From Stachybotrys elegans (Eukaryota > Ascomycota > Sordariomycetes > Hypocreales > Stachybotryaceae): a stretch of 64,000 nt of DNA. The translations under genes were made by a program, and so were the position numbers. Every line of letters begins with the position of its first letter. The first letter of the stretch is position 1. Of this stretch, positions 54,829-64,000 are shown in pieces. Location of the stretch: assembly GCA_020746835.1 (NCBI GenBank), contig JAGPNK010000006.1:744001-808000 (forward strand), in the 5' to 3' direction. Below the pieces are notes generated by a model. It saw nothing but the letters and a program-made list of their open reading frames with translations. It was not told where the DNA came from and did no database searches.

Positions 54829-54927
54829 GGTGAAGCTTGGAAGTGATGCTCATGAATCGTGATCAATTTTTGAGCTGGCGTCAAGGAAGCGCCATGCGGC
54901 ATGACGTACGTACTAGCACGAGCATTC
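54413..54927. other. 515-bp convergent spacer with (GA)n microsatellite
   Basis: It holds the 3' flanks of kap114 and the PI31-type gene. An uninterrupted (AG)16 tract lies at 54795-54826. No other feature. Confidence 0.6.
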
Positions 54928-56206
54928 TTAAATGATACCTCCTCCGCCTCCAAATGAATTTCCTCCAAATGGGCTCCCTCCTCGGCCGCCGCCGGGACCT
55001 GGGAATCTGGGGCCGCCTCCGGGGCCGAGCGGGTCCCATCGTGCTCCCGGAGGTGCTTGGGGATTATAGCCGAACCCACCTTGATCGCCGCCGTTGCCCG
55101 GGCCACCGAACAAGGGATCATCAAAGGTCGGATGCATGCCCGACGAACCGCCAGGCCGGGGCAAGCCACCCCCGGTAAAGGAACCGCGGAAGGGGTCATG
55201 CGGGCCAAGCCCCGGGGGGTGCAGATCGTCGTGGCCAATGTTGTACGGTGAGCGGCCGGGCATCATGAGGCCTCCGCGCGGCGGGCGGTTCAGGTCATAC
55301 TCGTCGTCAAAGCCGGGTGGCGGGAAGTCACCCGTTGGTCGGGGCTGAGCGCGCGCAGCTTCAGGCAAAGGGCCGGGTCGCGGGTAGGGAGCGTCGGGCT
55401 GTGCGCCGCCGGTGGGAAAGGGCCGGTCTGGATTCCTCTGCTCCTCCCGACGGCGGGTGTTGAACAGGTCGTCTTGTGCTTCTTGAATCTCCTCGTAGTC
55501 CTCGCTCTGAAGCTTGGGGATGAGTTTCTGAATGATGCTGACCTGGGTGTCGCGAATGATACCTATGAAGGGGGTTAGATGAGTTGAGCATAAGAGAGAC
55601 AGATGGGAGAAAGGATGAGGGAACGAGAGGACTCACCAGCCACGGCGTCGTCTGAGACAAAGGTGCGGCGGAGCTGCTGGACGAGGTTACTCCTGTCCTC
55701 TGTGCCGTCATCCTTGATGGCGATCTTGACGGGCAGGCCGGAGGGCGAAATGATGTCGCGGACGACGCGCTCGAAGCGGTGGATGTTGTCGTCGCCCTCG
55801 GCGAGGCCGCGGATCTCTACTTTGGTGCCCATGCGGTCGACGCGGAAGACGAAGCGCATGGAGGACTGCTTGTGGCGGTAGACGAAACTGAAGGAGCCGA
55901 AGCCTCTGTTCCACTGGGGCGGGAGGCGCGGCGCGAGGGATTCACATTCCGCTGGGAGAGGGAGCGGTTAGCTGAGAGGGGAGGATGAATAGGATGGGAT
56001 GGGGTGGAGGGGGGGGCTGCTTTACGAAGAGTCTTGTCTTCACTGAAGCCTTGGAGCTTGAAGCCCAGCGCGGCGAGGTAGGCGTGGAGAAGCAGGGCGA
56101 TGGCTTCGTAGGAGCTGGCGAGGTCGGAGCTGTCGTCGTTGGGCGGGTGCGTGGGGAGGGCGTCGGCCATGCCCTGGAGGATGGCGTCGACGCCGAGACG
56201 AGACAT
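54928..56206 (-). CDS. PI31/Fub1-type proteasome regulator
   Basis: Minus-strand exons 56206-56026, 55951-55637 and 55562-54928 give 376 aa. PI31 binds the 20S proteasome and modulates its activity or transport. Residues 1-160 match the PI31/Fbxo7-type FP domain (SSYEAIALLLHAYLAALGF, ESLAPRLPPQWNRGFGSFSF, YRHKQSSMRFVFRVDRMG, KVEIRGLAEGDDNIHRFE). The second half is the Pro/Gly/Arg-rich disordered C-region with PPPGFDDEYDLNRPPRGG, a hallmark found again in yeast and animal relatives. The C-terminus is FGGNSFGGGGGII. It lacks a clear hydrophobic-Tyr-any (HbYX) tail as found in many proteasome activators. Both introns restore the frame, the first after DKTL and the second within AVAG/IIRDTQ. Confidence 0.92.
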
Positions 56207-56940
56207 GATGAGGGCGGGGGGGCGTGTATGTGTGTGTATGAGCAGGAGTATTATGTGTGTCTTTTATTTCCGAGGGTGGTGGTGGTTTTGTGTACAGTTT
56301 CCGCTGGTATGTCGGTGAATGAGATGGGGATGATGTCGTTGACAGAGGCGACTGAAGGAGAAGGAGGAGAGAGAGAGAGAGAGAGAGAGAATGTACGTCA
56401 GGCTCGTTCGGGGTGGCGTTGCTGGCTGATGCCTGTATCTTCAGCCCTATATGTGGAGTAAGTAGGCTGCGCCAAACCCCGCGCTGCTTCCTCGGGTTAG
56501 AGAGTTGGATGTTTCGTTGCGACAGATGTAGATGGGTTTGCTCCTGGGATGACTACGACTACCTCTTACCTATCTCTTTACTACCTAGAGGGTTTGTACA
56601 ATAAGGATGTGTGTGCAGTGTAAGGTCGTCGGGTGAGAATGACGTCTTGGTGTAAGTAAGTACCAAGCTTGCCATGGCCAAGGCAAGCATTCTGTGTAGG
56701 AACCAGCCTTATATATGTCTGGTATTGGTATGCGATTTCGATTTCAGAGGTGGTGCATATTTATCATGCACACTTGATTCTCATTCATTTTATTATTGCA
56801 TCTCTGCCGGTTAACAGCATCCCGCACGTTTGTCCTTCTTCCACTCCCACTTTAAGACCATCACGTGAGACCGCGTCCCTCCATCTCCTCCTTTACGTGT
56901 CAACCGCCACGACTCTCTCAACCCACCACCCCAGTCCATC
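56207..56940. promoter_or_regulatory. 734-bp divergent region with (GA)n tract, PI31-type gene/rev7
   Basis: The promoters of both genes lie here. A (GA)12 tract at 56367-56390 lies about 160 bp upstream of the PI31-type start. GA tracts in fungal promoters are often nucleosome-poor, but a role here is inference. No coding sequence is seen. Confidence 0.55.
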
Positions 56941-57807
56941 ATGGCTACCAACTCCCAAGATCCCAACGACGGCCCCTCGCTCCACGCCCTCGCCGGCGCA
57001 ACCCTCCTCTCCTCCTTCACCGACTTCCTCACCGTCGCCATCCACTCCCTCCTCTACCACCGCGCCCTCTACCCGCAGCGCACGTTCCTCGCCGCCCGCG
57101 CCTACAACCTCCCCGTCCACCAGTCGCGCTTCCCCAAGCTGTGCGCCTGGATCAACGACGCCGTCGCCGCCGTCGCCGACCAGCTGCGCTCCGGCTGCGT
57201 GCGCCGAATCGCCGTCGTTCTCCACGCCCCTGCTACGCTCAGCGTCCTCGAGCGCTGGGTCTTTGACGTCTCAACGTTTCCTGATTGGGAGCCCGCGCTG
57301 CAGAGCTTGGATGAGCTCGACGAGGATGAGCTCCCCGAGGAATTTTCGTCTGAGCTGGTGGATGGTTTGGTGAATTGGGCTAATGTGAATGAGGCGCTAA
57401 GGGGCGCCTTGCGGAGGATCGCGTATGCCGCCGAGGGTTTACCTACTCCCCCCGAGGGCAGCACATTTACGCTCGCCGTCGAGCTGCGTGACGAAGCCGA
57501 GCCGCCAATTGGAGTAAGTTCATCCTTGCACAGCAAGCAACAAGATACAAGGCACCCCCCGCATTGCCCGGCTGACACGTGCTAGCACCCACAACCCTGG
57601 ATCCCCTCACACTCCAACCTCCAACCTCCCACCCGCAGCTCACCAAACCAGGGCTCCGCGCTGGGAGGTGCCACTACAATACCGGTGCGATCAGTACGCG
57701 CCGACCCCCTCTTTTTCGAGTGCTGGGTCGAGCAAGCCGCGCCCGAAAGCGTCCCTGCTGGGACAAGGTCAAAGAACAGTCAAAGGACACATCATCTTAA
57801 AACGTAA
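56941..57807 (+). CDS. rev7: Rev7/Mad2B, HORMA-domain subunit of DNA polymerase zeta
   Basis: Exons 56941-57513 and 57586-57807 give 264 aa. Rev7 bridges Rev3 and Rev1 in translesion synthesis. The HORMA domain is easily read: SSFTDFLTVAIHSLLYHRAL, YPQRTFLAARAYNLPVHQSR, FPKLCAWINDAV, RRIAVVLHAPATLSVLERWV, FDVSTFP. The 72-bp intron has GTAAGT, a GCTGAC branch and a TAG acceptor. It joins EPPIG to HPQPWIPSHSNLQ, followed by TTIPVRSVRADPLFFECWVE, the family's C-terminal 'seatbelt' strands. The unspliced frame runs into the intron and stops. The tail after WVEQAAP is probably disordered. Length is close to Rev7 of other filamentous fungi. It converges with bud3, which ends 247 bp away. Confidence 0.92.
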
Positions 57808-58053
57808 TCTATCGTCTCGCGTAAAAAGCGTTGGCAGTACTCGGCTACCCGCTTCTTCCCTGTCTGCATTCCATATCCTTTGCCATGACCAGTTATACCC
57901 TTTGTCCGTTGACTCCAAGCAACCTTGGACCTCATACCAGGCCAGGAGCATAATATACACGCTTCGTGTCCAAATATAAAACGTGGCGTCGTAAAATCCT
58001 CGTGACTCAGCATGCGCTGTAGATGGACCGCCCGCACCAAATAGTTGACACAT

Positions 58054-61000
58054 CTATTCTCCCGCCTTCAGCGCCGCCTTGAGGCTAATCATCTCTCGCT
58101 TGAGGCGCGCATTCTCCTTCTTCATCCGCGCCAGCTCCTCGCCCTGCTCCTTCATCTTGACAATGAGCTCCTCCTTATCCTCTTTGCCCTTGCCCTTCAG
58201 AGCCTTGACCAGGCGGCCAAGTTCACTGTTGTACTTTTCGTACAGGAGCTCGTTCTCGGCCATCGTCTCCTTGTAGAGCTGATCGATGGACCGTACCTTT
58301 CCTTCCGAGGCTTTGACCGAATGATCCATGTCTCGCTGGATGGCGTCGTGTTTCTCGTGCATCTCTCGAAGCACAGCGGGAACCATTTCCTCAAGTGCGC
58401 GGACGGAGCTGGCCAGCTGTACAAGGTCGATGGAACGGGACCCGGCCGAGCCGGCCGCATTCACACGCGCCATCTCTTGACCGATTTTGGACAACTCGGA
58501 TTGTAGGGATGCGTCTACGCCCTCGACAGCCTTCTTCTCGGTCTGCAATCGCTCCCGAAGCTTCTGCGGCGACTGTAGCCGAAGCCTCTGGGTGCCGGTT
58601 CGCGTCGGGCTGCTGCCAGGGCGAATCATGTCTGATCCAGGCGGTGCTGATCGAGCTGGCCTCAACGTTGGAATGCTACTAGTTGACAGCGTTTTCGAGT
58701 GCCTATGGGACTTGTTTGGCGATTCCAGCTTCAGGGGCTCTATATGAGCAGAGTTGCTGCTGCTCCTGAAAGGATCTGCTTGGTTCTCTTTTTGCCTTGG
58801 TGAACGTGGGCCTTGGCCGAAACTGCCAGAGCCAACGGGTATCCTTGATGGTGTCGCCTCTTTCGGTGTCGTCGAGTTGAACTTTTCTGAAGTCTGTTTT
58901 GTCGTCGAGAGGGGCTGCAGTGGTTCATCGTCGTCTAGTGAAGCGGCCGCCATAAGGCTCTTGAGGTCAGACAGTGAGCTGCGTCGCTTCTTTCGCAGTG
59001 ACTTGATTGGTGCATCTTCATGGGCAGGCTCCCCGATGGTCTCTAGGGGGAACTCCATTCTGTGAGAGCTTGTCGGCCGTGGGCTCTCGTCAAAAGCACC
59101 ATGAATAGGGGGTCTATCGCGGGAGCCAGGGCGGCGTTGGAGCTTCCTCGGCAGGCTATTGTCATCGATAGACCGCGGACGACCTTGGGAGCCTTTGGAT
59201 AAACTCGACGTCTCGCCTGTAGCAGGGTTCCGGTGCTTGCTAAGGGTACGCCACACCGATGCCCGCTCGTCCTTGCTGTTCTGTCGTAGCAAGGTGTCAA
59301 AGCCGAATTTGCGGCGGAGTGAGGACGTGTTGGACGTGAGAGATCCCGTGTGCGATTTTCCAGTGCGTAGTGTTGAGTTGATAGTATCGTATGCAGAGGC
59401 GCTGAGGTTGAAACTGTGATTGAGGCCAGGCTCTTCAAAGATCCTGTCGCAGTCTTCCACCATGCGGTCCAGCAGATTGATGTAGCTCGGTGCTGTTCCA
59501 TCGGTGACAAGGAGCTCGGCAAATGCCAGCGTGAGGGCCCCCCTGTCGCTGTCGCTTCCGCACCCATCCAGCAGGTCCGCAAGCAATTTGATAAGCGCAG
59601 TAAAGGCGCGACGGTTCTGGGGTGCCATATCGCCAAACAGGTAGTTGACGAAGTCGGCAAACTCACCGGGGACCCTCTTGTTGGCACGCTCCTGTAGAGT
59701 GTCCAGCGATTGCATCGTCATGATGGGGCCCATTTGTTCGGTCCATGCGATGCGGAGGAACTTCTCAAAGGCCATGAATATGACCTCCACGCCCAAATCG
59801 TTGGCTACCTCGTAGTCGTATGGACTCTCGATGAGGCGGTTGTATAGATCATTGACAGAGAGCTCGTCAGCAAGACCCCTGTTCAATAACGTGCGGCCGA
59901 TGATAGAACCCTTTCGGCACTGGATGGCTGCAACATATCCCGTAAACGTCCGTTCCAGCCTCACCAGAGGATTCTCCGGCCGAGGCTCCTCCACCATAAA
60001 ATGTTCACTCTCCTTGCTACGGAACGAGTTGAAGATGGAATGAGTGCTGTTGTTCCTCTGTAGCATCAGTTGCCGCTGAGGTTGCTTTGGCGCTGACGAA
60101 TCGGGCGTGTTGACACTTGAGCTTCCGCTCCAGAAGCTGGAGAGCAGCTTCACGGGCGAGCTGGCAAGGAACGACCTGGTCTTTTCTGCGCGGTGGTTCA
60201 GGCTCAAGCGTCGCAGTACCCTGGTGTAGTATGCCACGAGAGGCGCCGTCAGATTCCGATTTGAGACGTTAAATTGGCTACTAAGGAGTTGAATCACTGC
60301 GGAGTTGTTAGCTTCTTTATCACCACGACGTCCAGATGAACTTGCCTCGGCGAGAAAGGGTTGGTAAAAAGTCCTCCAACGCAATGTCGTCCTGATACTG
60401 CTTGCCATTCAAGCCAGCAGTAAGCATAGACACTCGCTTCAGGTCATTGCTCTTAACGTTGACCACGATTTCCACGCCATAATGCCCTACCGGCGCTCCC
60501 TTTGTTCCCTTGTCATGATCAACGACAATGCGAATAGGAGCCGGCTCTCGTCGACCGTCGATTAGCTGGTCGGCGCCCTCTTGAAACACCGCAGCATGCA
60601 ATCCCAGGTTACTATCAGGCATTCGAACGGAGCGGAGAGTCCAGCACGGGTCTTCGCGTTCAGTCTCGGAGAAGCGAGCCTCGACCCTGGCCCTTACTAG
60701 CTCCTCGTCCAACTTGGCTCCCTTCCCCTCGTACGACTCCTGGAGTAGGAAGCAGCGAGAAGTGGGTGATTTGCTGATCTTGTGCTCGCCAGTGTGGAAA
60801 TCTTTCATGTCTTGCGTCGAAGTCATCCAAACAAGTGTTCCATCCACTGACTGCGTAAACCGGACGTCGGCAAGCTGGTGCCATCCCGTGAAGACGAAGT
60901 CATATGTCGGAGGTCCTCCTGCAGCATTGGTCATGGAAATCAGTAAACCGGCTGCAGAGGGCTTGTCGATTTCGCGAATCAGATCGCGGCCAGTCATCGA

Positions 61001-62593
61001 ACCACCGACACGCTTGAGTATGATCAAGCAGTCTGAGAACATCAGGAAAACACCGGGATAGTCCGACTCGTTCAACTCTCGGAAAGGGGGCGAGAGCTCT
61101 ACGAAGTCAGCGGCAAAAATCAGTCGGCCCTGTGGCTGGAGATCTACCGGCCACGACTCAACCATATTGCGTAGTCGGTTGGCTATATGCGGTTTATCTG
61201 GCAGCGGGTCGTCCATGGAGCAGATGTTTGTGATAATATCTCGAGCCTTGAGCATAGGCTGCAAAGCAGGATGCGTCATGGGCAATGAGCCCACAATCTG
61301 GTCAATCAGCAGACTGTACCGGGGCAGGCGCTGAACGGGCTCGATGAGAATCGATCGAACAGTCTGCTCTCCGGTCTGATTGACACGCTGTCTGAAGCTC
61401 GATTGCTGATCTAAGAAGGAGCTGAGCAGCATTGGAAAGTGTTGGCTTGCTTTGATGTAGTCTTGGTAGCAGTCGGTGAATTTGGGAAACCATTCGAGAA
61501 AAAGCCTGGCTATCGAGAGTGCTCCGCTGGGATCTTTCATACGCGCTGTGGCTCCCAGTTTGGAGCCTGTGAGGTTGACTGTGGTCGTCTCCATGTCCTT
61601 GGAAGCTTCGTCCTCTGTCTCGTCCATAATCTTGCGCAGCTCTCCCATAAATGACGAGTTCAGCTTGAGGATCTGATCCGCAGACTGGGGAAACAGCCTC
61701 TCCAGCTCCTCCTCAGACGGACTCAAGCTGCCTGGCGGCCGAGCCCTGGCGCTTTCTCGAAAATCGTGCGCCACATGCTTGACAAGCTCGGCAAGTTTCA
61801 TGACGTAGCGCTCTTCGGTATCGACGAGTTCCGTCAGCTTCATCCGTAGTTCGTATTTTTGATCCTTGCTGAATGACTTGCTGCGGTTCAGAGACGTTGG
61901 CTTGGACGGCGCACGCCGTAGTCGGCTCGTGGGTAGGAAGACGGGTTCGCCGAAAAGTTTTACGAGGGGTGTGTATCCTGCGTACTGGCGCAAGGTCGGG
62001 TCTAGGATGTCGTCCTCGTCATCAGGAACTTCCTCCAGGTCCGCAGCCTGGAGAGGCACGATGGCACCAGGAGGCAGGATGAAGTCCATATCGACATTGT
62101 TTATATGCTGAGTCTGCAGGGCGGCTTGCAGAGATGCGATAACTTCGGCCGTATTTTCGCTCTTGGTCATGGTCGAGACCAGATCTGCGGTATGCTGCTC
62201 GCCGAAGAGGGCAGGGCCGCTGCCGGGCCGCCTGCCTCGTATCGGGTGTAGGTTTCGTAGGTAGCTCTTGACGCCATCGGGAAGCTCGGTGAAGTACTTG
62301 AACAGACCAAAGGCGAGAGCGCGGAAGACCTCATCGCCCTGGTCCTCACGGGGGAGGTGGTTGACGACGCTGTAGAAGGGGGAGTTTGGCGAGATGGTTA
62401 TGCGCGGGAAGCACTGGAATCCGGCAGGAGAGAAGATGTGAATCTGGACGCGGGAGCTGTTGAGGGTGTAATTTGCCGTGGTAGAAGGGCCGTGGAAGAT
62501 GAGAATAGGCAAGTGACCGAGGAAAGGATCGGAGGCATGATAGAGGGTGACATGCTCAGGCGACAGGGCCAACTCGTCGGTGACACGAACCAT
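58054..62593 (-). CDS. bud3: Bud3-type Rho guanine-nucleotide exchange factor
   Basis: Exons 62593-60346 and 60296-58054 give 1496 aa. In filamentous ascomycetes Bud3 activates Rho4 at septation sites. The N-terminal 240 residues match the Bud3 N-terminal domain (SPEHVTLYHASDPFLGHLPI, then CFPRITISPNSPFYSVVNHL). A DH-type domain follows at about residues 245-470 (LVDTEERYVMKLAELVKHVA, RLFPQSADQILKLNSSFMGE, SILIEPVQRLPRYSLLIDQI). A PH-like part then begins at SWPVDLQPQGRLIFAADFVE. After the intron come a conserved helical region (NRNLTAPLVAYYTRVLRRLS), a Ser/Pro-rich disordered stretch and a C-terminal coiled coil. The single 49-bp intron uses a GC donor (AG|GCAAGT) with a GCTAAC branch and CAG acceptor. 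Only this choice joins the two frames. The ATG in CACCATGG is used; the preceding TTG is not. Confidence 0.93.
60297..60345 (-). other. bud3: GC-AG intron of bud3
   Basis: On the minus strand this 49-nt interval begins GCAAGT after exon end CGAG, contains AAGCTAAC and ends CCGCAG. Splicing joins LSRR to VIQLLSSQFNV in frame. The nearest GT dinucleotide (in AAGTTC) would shift the frame. Confidence 0.85.
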
Positions 62594-63483
62594 GGTGATG
62601 GTTGCCAACGGGCCGCAGCCGCGGGTCGCAGACGGTGGATCGAGGGTCGATGGACGGCGGTCGCCTCTTCAGGCCTCAGAGGGGGAAGCGAAGCGAATCG
62701 AGTATCGTTGTCGGCTTAACGGCGTGGGGAGGGAGGGGAAGATCCTCGATGGCGTCAGGTAGCTGCTCCAACATGCATGCGTTCGTTGGAAGACATACAC
62801 CAAAACAAGGTCGACGGCTGGTCGGACAGGTGACAGGGTGAGCCGCTCGTTACACCAAATCAATATCCATCAGAAGGGAAGGGATTTTCTGTTTTCTGTG
62901 ACGCGTGGCCTGGGTTTTCGGTTCCCACGACGCCACCACTCCCAGCTTGGTGTTTTGATGTTTTGTTGTTTTGCTATCGGGCAGCGCCGCTTCCTTGACT
63001 GCGGGGAGGAGAGACAGACGGTCGGAGTTCGGACGATGGAGATTGGGGAGACAAGCCAGCTTCATGCATTCGTCCGGTGCCACTAGTGAATGCAATCGTG
63101 GGCTCTCTGACTATCAATGCTGAGTTGTGCTCGCATGACGGGCCGTAGTGGCGGATGGTTTGGTGGTGGATGGTTGGCGGTCAACAAGGATGAGGAGGGG
63201 CGTGCGGGACGTGGCACATCGTAATTATTTTGAACCCACGCCCACGCCCTGGCATCTTCTTCACCTGCCGTCCACTATCCACCATCCACATCCACCATCC
63301 ACCAACTCCCGCCGCCCACCAACCATCCACCACCATCCTCCCATCCCCCCTCCAACGGCTTAACGCGCGTTTGACGCGTCTGGCTTGGGCTAGCTCTCGT
63401 TTGGCCAGCTTCCATGTGATTGAAGTTCAGCCATACAATTTATCCCCGTTACAACCCGCCTACATCATCAACCTCACCAACCC
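62594..63483. promoter_or_regulatory. 890-bp divergent intergenic region, bud3/dcc1
   Basis: It holds both promoters. A CCATCCACCA/CATCCACC repeat-rich patch lies at about 63278-63345 and CAACACC/pyrimidine-rich DNA precedes dcc1. No supported coding sequence is seen. Confidence 0.45.
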
Positions 63484-63919
63484 ATGTCCACTCAAACCGA
63501 AGGTCTGGTGCTTCGGCATACACCAGACAACATTGGCTACCGCCTTATCGAGCTTTCTGCCGAGTTGCAGGCCCTTCTGGAATCGTCAGATGCCCCCACG
63601 TAAGTTCTACATGCCGCCCTTGTCGTAATCACCACGGCTTACTCCGGGAAGCCTCACCATTGAGTCCTCGGACAAGACAGTATCAGCTATCTTGAAAACC
63701 CCCCAAAAGTCCTATGCGTTGCGCCAAAAGAACACCTCTAATGCACTCATTCTTCTGGCTCCGCACGACTCGCCTGCTTCTGGAGAACCCGGTGTAGGTG
63801 CCATCTCAACCATCCACGAGACTGTTGAGCTGGAAGAGTATCGTGAGAGCGACACCAAAGAGCCTCCCAAAAGCAAGCTGTCCGGCAAATGGCACGAGAA
63901 GTTTGGCAGGGCAAGATGA
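63484..63919 (+). CDS. dcc1: Sister-chromatid cohesion protein Dcc1 (short form, possibly incomplete)
   Basis: Exons 63484-63599 and 63652-63919 give 127 aa. Dcc1 works with Ctf8 and Ctf18 in the alternative clamp loader that supports cohesion. Recognisable parts: MSTQTEGLVLRHTPDN, YRLIELSAELQALLESSDAP, then TIESSDKTVSAILKTPQKSY and ALRQKNTSNALILLAP, the strongest Dcc1 signature. The intron (52 bp) has a GTAAGT donor and an unusual GAAG acceptor, fixed by frame. The frame stops at 63917-63919 after KWHEKFGRAR. Yeast and human Dcc1 are near 380-400 aa. So either fungi of this group have a short form, as I vaguely recall, or a further intron and exon continue beyond the edge. A CTTTCAG acceptor-like sequence lies at 63984-63990. 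Confidence 0.8.
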
Positions 63920-64000
63920 ACTGATCGTGATAATCTTCACTGCATCCACAAGTCATCTACTGCACGACGAATGATTCTCGATCTTTCAGTTTGGTTCTGC
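63920..64000. other. Right-edge sequence after the dcc1 stop
   Basis: Either dcc1 3' flank or an intron plus the start of a further exon. GCAAG just after GGCAGG (63910-63914) and CTTTCAG (63984-63990) would make a GC-AG pair, but this cannot be decided without sequence to the right. Confidence 0.3.

Overview
The window is chromosomal DNA of a filamentous ascomycete. Nearly every gene is interrupted by short (about 50-200 bp) GT-AG introns with recognisable branch sites. The gene families present (Egh16-like, PTH11-type, RTA1, Zn2Cys6, AP-3 beta, Nuf2, Bqt4-type APSES) are those of Pezizomycotina, and the overall style suggests Sordariomycetes, possibly Hypocreales. That placement is inference from remembered families, not a measurement. 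Gene density is low: 20 protein genes, 2 tRNAs, and several gene-free stretches of 2-5 kb.

Left part (1-31 kb). A conserved fungal protein of unknown function runs off the left edge on the minus strand. After a 5.2-kb gene-free stretch come nuf2 (kinetochore), an unknown 228-aa protein, apl6 (AP-3 beta), an RTA1-family membrane protein, tRNA-Leu(UAA) with a 29-nt intron, mitochondrial 3-hydroxyisobutyrate dehydrogenase, a Bqt4-type APSES/inner-nuclear-membrane protein, Rho GDI, the phosphatase ppg1, a CCHC zinc-knuckle/proline-rich protein and a secreted Egh16-like protein.

Middle (31-50 kb). A Zn2Cys6 regulator, tRNA-Thr(AGU) and a uracil-type NCS1 permease lead into an accessory-looking block at 41.5-48.6 kb. 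That block holds a divergent pair (a C-terminally anchored membrane protein of unknown function and an intracellular trypsin-like protease carrying a 24-residue acidic tandem repeat inside its catalytic domain), an F-box protein, and a PTH11/rhodopsin-type seven-helix protein.

Right part (51-64 kb). Conserved housekeeping genes are packed more tightly: kap114/importin-9, a PI31-type proteasome regulator, rev7 (HORMA), bud3 (Rho GEF with a GC-AG intron) and a short dcc1.

Most neighbours are functionally unrelated, as is usual in fungi. The exception worth testing is the divergent protease/membrane-protein pair at 41.5-45.5 kb. It shares a promoter of only about 175 bp or less, has an intact His-Asp-Ser triad without a secretion signal, and shows a recently amplified repeat. 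This is the best candidate here for an undescribed two-gene system. All splice models were derived by eye from reading frame, splice-site consensus and protein-family continuity.
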